Assembly: GCF_016463485.1 (NCBI RefSeq)
Contig: NZ_JAEMRD010000009.1
Span: forward strand, 1-48,133
Direction of reading: 5' to 3'
Origin: Brevundimonas sp.
GTDB taxonomy: Bacteria > Pseudomonadota > Alphaproteobacteria > Caulobacterales > Caulobacteraceae
Length of the DNA: 48,133 nt
Positions 11,036 through 18,704 of the stretch are shown here, piece by piece. Made by a program: the position numbers and the translations under genes. Every line of letters starts with the position of its first letter. Within the stretch, counting starts at the first letter, position 1. The notes under the pieces were generated by a model that saw only the letters and a program-made list of their open reading frames with translations, made no database searches and was not told the DNA's origin.

Positions 11036-12361
11036 GTGACCGCCTCCTCCGCGCCCTTGCCGTTCAACGCCGACATCGTGGTGATCGGTGCCGGTGCCGC
11101 AGGGTTGGGGGCTGCGCGTCGGTTGGCGGGGACAGGGCTTTCGGTCGTGGTTCTGGAGGCGCGTGACCGGATCGGTGGCCGGGCTCACACGATCGACCAT
11201 CGCCAGATCCGGCACCGCGGCGGCAGCGAGGTCATGGCGCTGGATCTCGGATGCGGCTGGCTCCATTCGGCCGACGAGAACCTGCTCGCGGAGATGGGCC
11301 GCGACGCCGGCTTCACGATCGACGAGACCCCGCCGCCCTGGCGTCGACAGACCTTCAACCTGGGCCTGACGCCTGCAGAACAGTCGGCGTTCGGGGCGGC
11401 GTTCGAGGCCTTCGACGACCGCATCGCCCAGGCCGCCGCAAGGGGCGAGGACGGCCCGGCCTCGGATCAGTTCGCATCCCCCGACAGCGACGAGGCCCGC
11501 TGGAACGCCCGGATGGACGCCGTCTCCGGGGCCCTGAACGGGGCCAGGTTCGCCGAGGTCTCGACCCTCGACTACGACGCCTACCGCGATACCGGCGTCA
11601 ACTGGCGGGTCCGCGAGGGCTACGGTCGGCTGGTCGCCTCGCTTGGCTGCGACGCCCCGGTCGTGCTGGATTGCCCCGTCACCCGCATCGACCGCTCCGG
11701 CGCGCCTCTGCGGATCGTGACGCCGCGCGGCACCGTCCTGGCCCGCGCCGTGATCCTGACCGTGCCCACCAGCCTGATCGGCGGCGAGACGATCCGCATC
11801 GAGCCACCGGTCCCGGCCCTGATCGAGGCGGCGCTCGGCGCTCCCCTCGGGTTGGCGTCCAAGCTTCACATGACGGTCGAGACGCCTGAGGACTTTCCCG
11901 CCGACAGCCAGTTGTGGGGCCGCACCGACACGGCCCAGACGGGCGGCTATCACCTGCGTCCGTTCGGCCGTCCCATGATCGAGGGCTATTTCGGCGGCGA
12001 CCTGGCCTGGGGGCTGGAAGGCGAGGGCGAGGCCGCCTTCTTCGACTTCGCGGCCACCGAACTGTCGAACCTGCTGGGCTCCAGCTTCCGCCGCCGTCTC
12101 GCCCCGATCGCCACATCGATGTGGGGCGCGGAAAACTGGTCGCGTGGGGCCTATTCCCACTGCCTGCCGGGTCAGGCCGACGCGCGTCGCAGGCTCAAGC
12201 AACCGATCGAGGACCGCATCTTCGTCGCCGGTGAGGCCACCGCCGAAGCCTTCTACGGCACCGCTCACGGGGCCTGGGAGGAAGGCACGCGGGCCGCCGT
12301 CGATGCCCTGGTCTCGCTCGGCATCGACCCGCGCGAGACCGGCGGATACGACGAGGCATGA
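11036..12361 (+). CDS. FAD-dependent amine oxidase family protein
   Basis: Flavin monoamine-oxidase-like protein of 441 residues. The dinucleotide-binding motif is GAGAAG at 18-23, followed by LSVVVLEARDRIGGRA. The C-terminal FAD block reads IFVAGEATAEAFYGTAHGAWEEG. Substrate is not deducible; polyamine or aromatic amine oxidation is usual for the family. The start is a GTG before the conserved Rossmann strand. It overlaps nth by four bases (ATGA). Confidence 0.85.
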   Translation: MTASSAPLPFNADIVVIGAGAAGLGAARRLAGTGLSVVVLEARDRIGGRAHTIDHRQIRHRGGSEVMALDLGCGWLHSADENLLAEMGRDAGFTIDETPPPWRRQTFNLGLTPAEQSAFGAAFEAFDDRIAQAAARGEDGPASDQFASPDSDEARWNARMDAVSGALNGARFAEVSTLDYDAYRDTGVNWRVREGYGRLVASLGCDAPVVLDCPVTRIDRSGAPLRIVTPRGTVLARAVILTVPTSLIGGETIRIEPPVPALIEAALGAPLGLASKLHMTVETPEDFPADSQLWGRTDTAQTGGYHLRPFGRPMIEGYFGGDLAWGLEGEGEAAFFDFAATELSNLLGSSFRRRLAPIATSMWGAENWSRGAYSHCLPGQADARRRLKQPIEDRIFVAGEATAEAFYGTAHGAWEEGTRAAVDALVSLGIDPRETGGYDEA

Positions 12362-13116
12362 AGCCGCCCAAGTCCGCACCGCGCGGCCGGAAAGCCGCGC
12401 CTGCGCCTTTGAAACGCCCCGCCGTCATGACGGGCGCGGTCATTCCGACCTGGGGATGGCCGCCCGACGAGGATCGGGTGGATCAGATCTTCGAGCGGCT
12501 GGCCCGCGTCATGCCGGAACCCCGGACCGAGCTGACCTTCCATAGTCCCTACACCCTGGTCGTCGCCGTCGCCCTGTCGGCCCAGGCGACGGACGTCTCG
12601 GTCAACAAGGCCACCGACCGGCTGTTCGCTGTCGCCGACACGCCGCAGAAGATGCTGGCCCTGGGCGAGGAGGGGCTGATCCCCTTCATCGCGTCGATCG
12701 GCCTGTACCGCGGCAAGGCGCGCAACGTGATCGCCCTGAGCCGGATCGTCATGGACGACTACGGCGGCGAGGTTCCCCTGACCCGCGAGGCCTTGCAGAC
12801 CCTGCCCGGCGTGGGGCGAAAGACCGCCAGTGTCGTCCTGAACGAACTGGGCATCGAGGCCGCCATTGCGGTCGACACCCACGTGTTTCGCGTCTCGCAC
12901 CGCCTGGGTCTGGCCAATGCCGCGACGCCCGACAACGTCGAGGCCCAGCTGTTCAAGGTCGTGCCCGAGACCTTCCTGCCCAAGGCTCACCACTGGCTGA
13001 TCCTCCACGGCCGCTACACCTGCACGGCGCGCAAGCCCAACTGCGGCGGCTGCCTGATTTCCGACCTGTGCCCCTCCCGCGCCGGGCTGATGGCCGCGGG
13101 CGAGGCGAAGGCCTGA
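12358..13116 (+). CDS. nth: Endonuclease III
   Basis: DNA glycosylase/AP lyase for oxidised pyrimidines in base-excision repair. It has 252 residues with a basic N-terminal extension of about 35 residues. The helix-hairpin-helix reads LPGVGRKTASVV with catalytic K155, and the catalytic aspartate is D173 (AVDTHVFRV). The [4Fe-4S] loop is C222-x6-C229-x2-C232-x5-C238. It is translationally coupled to the upstream amine oxidase gene. Confidence 0.96.
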   Translation: MKPPKSAPRGRKAAPAPLKRPAVMTGAVIPTWGWPPDEDRVDQIFERLARVMPEPRTELTFHSPYTLVVAVALSAQATDVSVNKATDRLFAVADTPQKMLALGEEGLIPFIASIGLYRGKARNVIALSRIVMDDYGGEVPLTREALQTLPGVGRKTASVVLNELGIEAAIAVDTHVFRVSHRLGLANAATPDNVEAQLFKVVPETFLPKAHHWLILHGRYTCTARKPNCGGCLISDLCPSRAGLMAAGEAKA

Positions 13117-13117
13117 T

Positions 13118-13140
13118 CCTTCTTCCACAAGGGGAGAAGG
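13118..13140. terminator. Terminator-like hairpin between convergent nth and the ion channel gene
   Basis: CCTTCTTCC pairs with the following GG-rich arm (GGGAGAAGG) as a 9-bp stem with one G-T pair and the loop ACAAG, two bases after the nth stop. It lies between convergent genes, so it could serve both. There is no clear T-tract. Confidence 0.5.
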
Positions 13141-13150
13141 GAGGCGTTTC

Positions 13151-15139
13151 TCAGTCCTCGGCCAGGACGATCACCCGGTCCTCGGGCAGGTATTCCAGCA
13201 CCTCGGACTTGGACGGATTGACCACGACCCCACCCATGTTCCGGCCGTCGTCGTCGCCGTCCACGCGCTTCCTGCGATAGCCGATGGCCGTCTCGCCCCG
13301 CTGCCGGGCCGCCTCGGCGATCGTGTAGAAGCTGAGCGGCAGGGCCAGGTCCACATAGTCGCCGACCGGGCGCATGTAGATTTCCGATCCGTCCTCGTCC
13401 AGCAGATCGTCGAAGATCGACGACAGGTATTCGTTCTCCGACGCCTGAGCCAGCATCAGGCTGACCAGTTTGTTGGACACCACGAAATCGTCGGCGCGGG
13501 TGACCTCGGCCAGCTCGCGGTTCCGGATATCGATCATCTCCGACACCACCGAGATGTGCTCGCCGAGCCGTTCGGACAGTTTCCTGAGGTGCAGAAGGGT
13601 GATCAGCGTCCGCGTATCGGCCGACTGGGCCTCCATGTGATCCGAATAGCCCAGCACCATGACCGAGTCGTAGGACAGGGGGTCCAGCCCCTCCAGTGAC
13701 GCCGCGTGGCTGGTGTCGATCCGCTTGGCCTCGAGCTTCATGTTCTTCGATCCCATCGGCATCGACAGGATCTCGGATTCGAAATCGGGGATGTCGCCGG
13801 CGACCGTCAGGACCGAACCCGGCTTGACGTATTTCGATAGCTCATGGGCAATCATCGGCCCGCGACGGTTCCAGCCGATGATCAGGGTCCGTTCGGCAGT
13901 CCGGCGCACAGCCTTGCGCGTCTTGATGGCGGTGGGCTCGACGGCACCGTCGGGCATGGGGGTCAATCTGATGGCCTCATCGTCCTCGGCGATGATGATG
14001 GCGCGGGTTCCCGCGACGATGACCTGATCCATCGGCGGGTTCATCTTCACCCGCCCGTCGGGATAGCGTAGGCCGATCAGGGCCGAATCCTCATAGCCCA
14101 TGACCGCGTCGCCATAGGTGACGCCGACCAGTTCCTCGAGCTCGGTCGTGTAGATCTCGCAGCCGTCGAAATCGAGCAGTTCGGAATAGACGGCCGACAG
14201 CCCCGCCTGACGCGACGACTGGACCACGATGCGCGAGATCAGGTCGTCGGCCAGGACCAGTTGCACCTCGTCGCCGCCGACGATGCGGGCGACCTCGGCA
14301 TTCTTGGCGTCACGCAGTTCGGCCGCGATCCGATAGCGTTCGTCGCGGCGCTTGGGATCGTTGGTCAGGGCCAGGACGGTCTTGATGACCTGGCTGTCGG
14401 GATCGTCGGCCCCCTCGGGCGACACCACGATGATCGAGCGGCAGGTCTGTGCGTTGATCAGCGACAGGTCAAACAGGTCGGTCGGATCGCCCGAACGGCA
14501 GATGATGCGGGTGTTCTTGAGCTCCGGCACCTTGTCGGCGATCTCGTCCTCCATCTCGACCTTGTCCTTGTTGGCCATGATGACGATGCGCGGCTTCTTG
14601 CGGCTCTCGTTGGCGACGACCAGCTCGGAGATGATGTCGAAGATCGACGGCGACCAGTTCAGGATCACCGTGTGATCCGCCTCCAGCACCCGCGACCGCC
14701 CCTTGCGCAGGGCCTCAAGCGCCGAATCCAGACCCGCCGAGATGATGGAAATCAGGGCCGAGAAGACCAGGATCCCCATCAGGGTCACGAACAGAGTCAG
14801 GAACCGGAACGGCCAGCCCGAGTCACCGCCCATGGTGCCGGCGTCCATCGTCCGCATCAGCGACTGCCATGCCGCCTCAAAGAAGTTGAACCCGCCGTCG
14901 GGCCCAAGCCGCGTCAGGGCCAGCATCGTGGCGGCGAACAGGATGACGATGAAGGTCACCAGCGACAGCCAGCCGACCAGGGCGATCGGCCCGGCGGCCA
15001 TCGACTTGTCGAACTCGTACTTGAGCTTTTCCGCCAGGCTGGCCTCGCCGACCTGCTGGCCCTTGGTGGTGTTCGGTTTCGGCGCGGCCGCGCCCTTGGA
15101 CGCGGCGCGAGCCGCGTTCGCACGAGTCAGTGATCCCAT
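13151..15139 (-). CDS. CASTOR/POLLUX-like ion channel with RCK domains
   Basis: Inner-membrane cation channel-like protein of about 662 residues. Two or more membrane segments lie in the first 165 residues (PIALVGWLSLVTFIVILFAA; FRFLTLFVTLMGILVFSALI), with a pore-like loop (LMRTMDAGTMGGDSG) between them. Two TrkA-N/RCK-like Rossmann regions follow (HTVILNWSPSIFDIISELV; RTLIIGWNRRGPMIAHELS). This is the architecture of plant CASTOR/POLLUX (DMI1) and their bacterial homologues. Ion selectivity is not known from sequence. An upstream ATG at 15,169 is an alternative start. Confidence 0.85.
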   Translation of the reverse strand: MGSLTRANAARAASKGAAAPKPNTTKGQQVGEASLAEKLKYEFDKSMAAGPIALVGWLSLVTFIVILFAATMLALTRLGPDGGFNFFEAAWQSLMRTMDAGTMGGDSGWPFRFLTLFVTLMGILVFSALISIISAGLDSALEALRKGRSRVLEADHTVILNWSPSIFDIISELVVANESRKKPRIVIMANKDKVEMEDEIADKVPELKNTRIICRSGDPTDLFDLSLINAQTCRSIIVVSPEGADDPDSQVIKTVLALTNDPKRRDERYRIAAELRDAKNAEVARIVGGDEVQLVLADDLISRIVVQSSRQAGLSAVYSELLDFDGCEIYTTELEELVGVTYGDAVMGYEDSALIGLRYPDGRVKMNPPMDQVIVAGTRAIIIAEDDEAIRLTPMPDGAVEPTAIKTRKAVRRTAERTLIIGWNRRGPMIAHELSKYVKPGSVLTVAGDIPDFESEILSMPMGSKNMKLEAKRIDTSHAASLEGLDPLSYDSVMVLGYSDHMEAQSADTRTLITLLHLRKLSERLGEHISVVSEMIDIRNRELAEVTRADDFVVSNKLVSLMLAQASENEYLSSIFDDLLDEDGSEIYMRPVGDYVDLALPLSFYTIAEAARQRGETAIGYRRKRVDGDDDGRNMGGVVVNPSKSEVLEYLPEDRVIVLAED

Positions 15140-15346
15140 GATACGTTTTACTGTTTCCCCGCCGCGCATTCCCCCGCGCGACGTCGTGATGTCCGCCGAT
15201 CCCCCTGACCGGCGATCTCGGCCCGATGCGCGAAGCGTCGAAGGCGTTGAACCGCGTTATGAATACGCCCAAGCCGGACGCTTTAGAAAGCGCAGATTTC
15301 GGACTATGACGGCGCAAAGACACCGTGCGGAAACCGGGCGACAGAC

Positions 15347-15787
15347 ATGCGATACCTTCACACCATGGTCCGGGTGGCCGACCTGGACGCCGCCCTGCAT
15401 TTCTGGCGCGACCTGCTGGGTCTGGTCGAGACCCGCCGGATCGACAACGAAAAAGGCCGGTTCACCCTGGTCTTCCTGTCCGCCGACGCCGATGTGCTGC
15501 GCAGCCAGGCCGAGCGGTCGCCCGAGGTCGAGCTGACTTACAACTGGGATCCGGAGACCTATTCCGGCGGCCGCAACTTCGGCCACCTGGCCTATAGGGT
15601 CGACGACATTCACGCCGCCTGTCAGCGACTGATGGACGGCGGCGTGGCCATCAACCGCCCGCCCCGGGACGGTCACATGGCCTTCGTCCGCTCGCCCGAC
15701 GGCATCTCGATCGAACTGCTTCAGGAGGGTGAGGCACTGGAACCGGTCGAGCCCTGGATCTCGATGCCGAACACGGGCGCATGGTGA
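15347..15787 (+). CDS. gloA: Lactoylglutathione lyase (glyoxalase I)
   Basis: Converts the methylglyoxal-glutathione hemithioacetal to S-lactoylglutathione. It has 146 residues with the four metal ligands of the family at H5, E62, H80 and E123. The N terminus [20 protein letters not shown] and the segment [13 protein letters not shown] are diagnostic. The downstream lipoprotein gene starts inside its stop region. Confidence 0.95.
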   Translation: MRYLHTMVRVADLDAALHFWRDLLGLVETRRIDNEKGRFTLVFLSADADVLRSQAERSPEVELTYNWDPETYSGGRNFGHLAYRVDDIHAACQRLMDGGVAINRPPRDGHMAFVRSPDGISIELLQEGEALEPVEPWISMPNTGAW

Positions 15788-16404
15788 TGCGGGGCGCCGT
15801 CTGTGCCGTTGTGGCCGGGATGGCCGGCCTCGCCGCCGCCTGCGCCTCCACGACCGAGAGCAATCCGGGACGGACGGCGACCGAACAGCTGCTGATCGCC
15901 CGCGCCGCCGACCGGGCGGTCGAGGGGCTGACCCTGCCGGTGCCGCGCGGCAAGTCGGTCTTCGTCGACGACGCCTATTTCCGCTCCGAGAACGCTCCCT
16001 ATGCGGTCAGCGCGGTTCGCCAGGCCCTGTCGGAAGCCGGCTATGCCCTGGCAGAAAAGCGCGAGACGGCAGAGGTGGTGTTCGAGATGCGCGCCGGGGC
16101 TCTGTCGCTGGAACAGATGCGCCGTGTCGTCGGCCTGCCGCCGCTGGCCGTACCGATCAACGAGAGCTTCAACGTCGTCTCCCTGCCGGAACTGTCGCTC
16201 TACAGCCGCCGCGACCGGGTCGGCGTCGCGGAGTTCACGGGCTTCGTCTACGACGCCAGGACCGGCGCGCCTCTGGGTGCCGTCGCCCCGATGATCGGCC
16301 AGTTCCGCATCCGCAGCCACAAGGTGCTGATGGTCATCGCCTGGGGCCAGCAGTCCGTCGATCCCGGCGAACGCGACCCCGGCGACAGCTGGCGTCAGTT
16401 CTGA
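15781..16404 (+). CDS. Predicted lipoprotein of unknown function
   Basis: 207 residues. A signal sequence ends in the lipobox LAAAC (cysteine about residue 21), so the mature protein should be a lipid-anchored periplasmic protein. The rest is an alpha/beta domain with no recognised catalytic motif; [14 protein letters not shown] and [14 protein letters not shown] look conserved in style with DUF-class alphaproteobacterial lipoproteins. It overlaps the gloA end by seven bases. It is the last gene before the tRNA fragment. Confidence 0.75.
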   Translation: MVMRGAVCAVVAGMAGLAAACASTTESNPGRTATEQLLIARAADRAVEGLTLPVPRGKSVFVDDAYFRSENAPYAVSAVRQALSEAGYALAEKRETAEVVFEMRAGALSLEQMRRVVGLPPLAVPINESFNVVSLPELSLYSRRDRVGVAEFTGFVYDARTGAPLGAVAPMIGQFRIRSHKVLMVIAWGQQSVDPGERDPGDSWRQF

Positions 16405-16455
16405 CCACTGATGGGCCAGACGAGGCCGGACGGCCATGATACTGTAGGGAAGGAA

Positions 16456-16516
16456 TGGTGGACGCGACAGGGATTGAACCTGTGACCCCCTCGATGTCAA
16501 CGAGGCGCTCTCCCGC
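16456..16516 (-). tRNA. 3' fragment of tRNA-Val(GAC), probable attachment site
   Basis: On the minus strand the sequence runs from the D-loop (GCGGGAGAGC) through an intact anticodon arm (CCTCG TTGACAT CGAGG, anticodon GAC), a T-arm (ACAGGTTCAATCCCTGT) and acceptor end CGCGTCCA plus encoded CCA. The 5' acceptor strand and the first half of the D-arm (expected GGACGCGTAGCTCA) are missing; the upstream bases are unrelated apart from a short GGTCGCG. The gene is therefore not functional. A 3'-only tRNA copy is typical of one end of an island integrated by a tyrosine recombinase, with the intact tRNA at the other end. Confidence 0.8.
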
Positions 16517-16987
16517 CCGCGACCAGAAAGTGACACTGTGGCCAATCTTACAACCGGCTGGATCATGCCAAGCCCAAATTCAATTTCTTGACCGACGAAT
16601 GCCATCAAATTCAATGACCTAAGCGGTCAGCCCCGAGAATCAGTTGATCGTGGAAGCTATAACGACGGTGGAAAGCTGAGCCCCCATCCGCAACCGTGAC
16701 CGCCGTCATTTGCGCGCTCGTTCCATCTGGTTTCACCCTTTTAACTCTGTTGCTGGCTAGTTTCTGGCTAGCAGCACACACAGAGGCGTGGGCGTTCCGA
16801 ACGGGTGCCGACGATCAATCGCCTGACTGAATGTCCGAGAAGCGCCATGAGCGGACATTGGCATGCCGCCGGACTCCGGACATTCAGCTGGGCCTGTCGA
16901 TGTCAGATACTGAGATCGCCTCGTAGCCCAACAACCGAGACCGCACAGCCCTCAGCATAACTTCAGCTCGGATTGGCCGCTCTACAG
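16517..16987. other. Gene-free stretch between tRNA fragment and transposon
   Basis: No credible coding frame is seen in about 470 bases. It holds an 11-bp inverted repeat CTGAATGTCCG (16,827-16,837) and CGGACATTCAG (16,877-16,887), with a further GCGGACATT between them, and a CTAG-rich near-palindrome around 16,750-16,775. Its composition is less GC-rich than the core genome to the left, which fits island DNA with decayed genes. Confidence 0.6.
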
Positions 16988-16995
16988 ATTTTATG
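16988..16995. repeat. Left 8-bp target site duplication
   Basis: ATTTTATG directly abuts the left inverted repeat; the identical octamer abuts the right inverted repeat at 31,593-31,600. Confidence 0.9.
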
Positions 16996-17025
16996 GGCAC
17001 TGACACAGTTTGAAATTCAGGCGTT
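16996..17025 (+). repeat. Left terminal inverted repeat
   Basis: Thirty bases reading inward, matching the right end (31,564-31,592) at 29 positions with one extra T. It begins GGCACTGACACAG. Confidence 0.92.
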
Positions 17026-17111
17026 AGGCGCACACGTCCTCACCTAGCAGGGTTCTTGCGACGGTCTCCCAGAGAGGAGGCGCATGGCCTCCATCTTAGG
17101 AGGAGGCTGTC

Positions 17112-17357
17112 ATGAACATGGTCCTGAAGCGGGGCTCGCACGAATACAAGGTTCTGCGTAATGCGGACATCGCCAATGATCGCTACGTCGGCCTGATCGA
17201 CGGCAAGATCATCATCGAAGCCGACACGCCGGAGGGTGTCTTGGCATCGTTGATCCGAGCAACGGCTTCGCAGTCAGGCGGCAGCAGGATCAGCGAACAG
17301 GTCGGCATCGACCCCTTGGGTGAGGTCGGGCACGGGGGGCGTGCAGATCGTCAGTAG
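17112..17357 (+). CDS. Small hypothetical protein at the left transposon end
   Basis: 81 residues with a strong Shine-Dalgarno (TAGGAGGAGG) about eight bases before the ATG. The core DRYVGLIDGKIIIEADTPEG looks like a small folded beta-rich domain; the last 30 residues run antisense through the 3' end of the PIN gene and may be unstructured. It is the only plus-strand gene of the transposon and faces inward 116 bases from the tip. It weakly resembles the small protein near the right tip (31,327-31,509). No function recognised. Confidence 0.55.
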   Translation: MNMVLKRGSHEYKVLRNADIANDRYVGLIDGKIIIEADTPEGVLASLIRATASQSGGSRISEQVGIDPLGEVGHGGRADRQ

Positions 17358-17798
17358 CGTGCCGTCATCACGTCGAACCTTTCCGTTCAACCGCAGCAGG
17401 TCCTTGTTGTCGAAGGTGTGCATCTCGCTGACGTTTTCCAGCACGGCTACGGCGAGATGTAGGGCGTCCTGGGGCTTCTTGAGGCCATCGGCCATATGTA
17501 ATCTGAACAGGTCTCGCGCCTTCACGCCCACGTCCCAGTCCGCAACGACCGTGGTCACCCAGTCCTGGGCCAGCAGGTTGGCGAACGGGTCTTGATCGCT
17601 GGCGGCCATGGCGACCCATTCGTCACCACACTTCATCTTTACGACTTCGGCCAAGGCGATGGTGGAAGTCATGATCTGGCGTCGCCCTTCACCGGCTAGG
17701 CGGACGACGTATCGGGTGGCGGGGAACTTGTCCGGCTCCTGCGCAATGTGGCCGATCCACACGCATGAATCCCAGTAGACGATAGGCGGACTAGGCAA
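17274..17798 (-). CDS. PIN domain nuclease (toxin-like)
   Basis: 174 residues with the acidic PIN residues in order: D10 (YWDSCVWI), E51 (LAEVVKM), D111 (KPQDALHLA) and D130 (TFDNKDL). PIN domains are Mg2+/Mn2+-dependent RNases, commonly VapC-type toxins. The start is a TTG that overlaps the stop of the upstream 273-residue gene by eight bases, so the two are coupled. The partner does not look like a short VapB antitoxin, so calling this a toxin-antitoxin pair is only a possibility. Confidence 0.82.
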   Translation of the reverse strand: MPSPPIVYWDSCVWIGHIAQEPDKFPATRYVVRLAGEGRRQIMTSTIALAEVVKMKCGDEWVAMAASDQDPFANLLAQDWVTTVVADWDVGVKARDLFRLHMADGLKKPQDALHLAVAVLENVSEMHTFDNKDLLRLNGKVRRDDGTLLTICTPPVPDLTQGVDADLFADPAAA

Positions 17799-18612
17799 GG
17801 TTACCGTCCCGGAAGCGATCCGTGTAGTCAGTCGAGTCCATCCCGCTGGCGAAAGAGCGATCGAACAGTTCGGTGTCGGAGACCGAGCCGGGCCGGACGT
17901 GCACGATCTTCTCGGCCGTCATGCCCGAGACCTTCCCGCCGTTGCTGTATTCAATCCAACCCCGAATTCTGACGCGCGCGTTCTGCCATATGTCTCGCAG
18001 TGACGTTTCGGCAGCAAACTGGTTCTGGAGGTCTTCTGGGATGCGGCACCAGATGATGCGGCCCCGGACGCGCTCCTTCAGCTTGAGCGCCGGCTGGCGC
18101 CTAAACTGGCCCGCATCGACGAGGTAGCCCTCCAAGGTCCCCCGAGCGCGCTTCGGCGACACGGCGGGGGTCGCAGCTTTCAATACCTCAAGGCCTAAGC
18201 GGGCGCTGGTCGGCGTCACGTTCAGCGATACAAACCCATCATCCTCGGGCTCGATCGACGTCAGCCCCACGCCGTTGAGGTTGCGGGCGAGAAACCGCTT
18301 TAGAACGATACTGTCGAGTTGAGGCGCCTCGTCTCCGTCCAGGGCATCGGACAGTCCTTGGTAGGCTTCGAACGTAGCCAGATCGGCCGATGCGAAGATA
18401 GCGGGACCCGTGCCGGGAAGCGTTACGATCTCACCCGTCGCGGTGAATGGGCTGTTGGTAGACGCAGCCACCAGCTTCCAGTCGTAGCCCGTGGCGTTCT
18501 CGCCACGCAGCAGTTCGAATGCGTCGGCGATTTGCAGCATCGCGTCGTGCACGGTCAGAAAGTCGGGGTGATCCGACGATGGCTTGACCGTGATCTTGAT
18601 CCTGCGTGGCAC
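17791..18612 (-). CDS. Unknown protein coupled to the PIN nuclease
   Basis: About 273 residues from a GTG start preceded by AGGGG (an in-frame TTG at 18,660 would add 16 low-complexity residues). No family is recognised. It is soluble, without signal peptide or membrane segment. The N-terminal third (KITVKPSSDHPDFLTVHDAM) and a basic beta-rich middle (KLKERVRGRIIWCRIP) are distinct. It lies between the transposase gene (92 bases away) and the PIN gene, overlapping the latter. A substrate-binding, antitoxin or regulatory role for the PIN protein is possible from this arrangement alone. Confidence 0.7.
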   Translation of the reverse strand: MPRRIKITVKPSSDHPDFLTVHDAMLQIADAFELLRGENATGYDWKLVAASTNSPFTATGEIVTLPGTGPAIFASADLATFEAYQGLSDALDGDEAPQLDSIVLKRFLARNLNGVGLTSIEPEDDGFVSLNVTPTSARLGLEVLKAATPAVSPKRARGTLEGYLVDAGQFRRQPALKLKERVRGRIIWCRIPEDLQNQFAAETSLRDIWQNARVRIRGWIEYSNGGKVSGMTAEKIVHVRPGSVSDTELFDRSFASGMDSTDYTDRFRDGNLA

Positions 18613-18704
18613 TGCCGTCGCCCCTGCTGCCGGAGGACATTCACCCTCAGCGCCCCCCAATGCAAGCTATTGGCCGGCCCTGGTTAAGGTCGTCCTACAT
18701 TGGG

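Noticed and set aside
16456-16531. A functional tRNA-Val using GGTCGCG as its 5' acceptor strand
   Set aside because: GGTCGCG pairs six of seven bases with the acceptor end, but the 5' half of the D-stem and its loop bases are missing, so the cloverleaf cannot form.
17274-18612. Classical VapBC toxin-antitoxin pair
   Set aside because: The gene upstream of the PIN gene is about 273 codons with no AbrB, MetJ/Arc or Phd motif; only a generic coupled pair can be supported.
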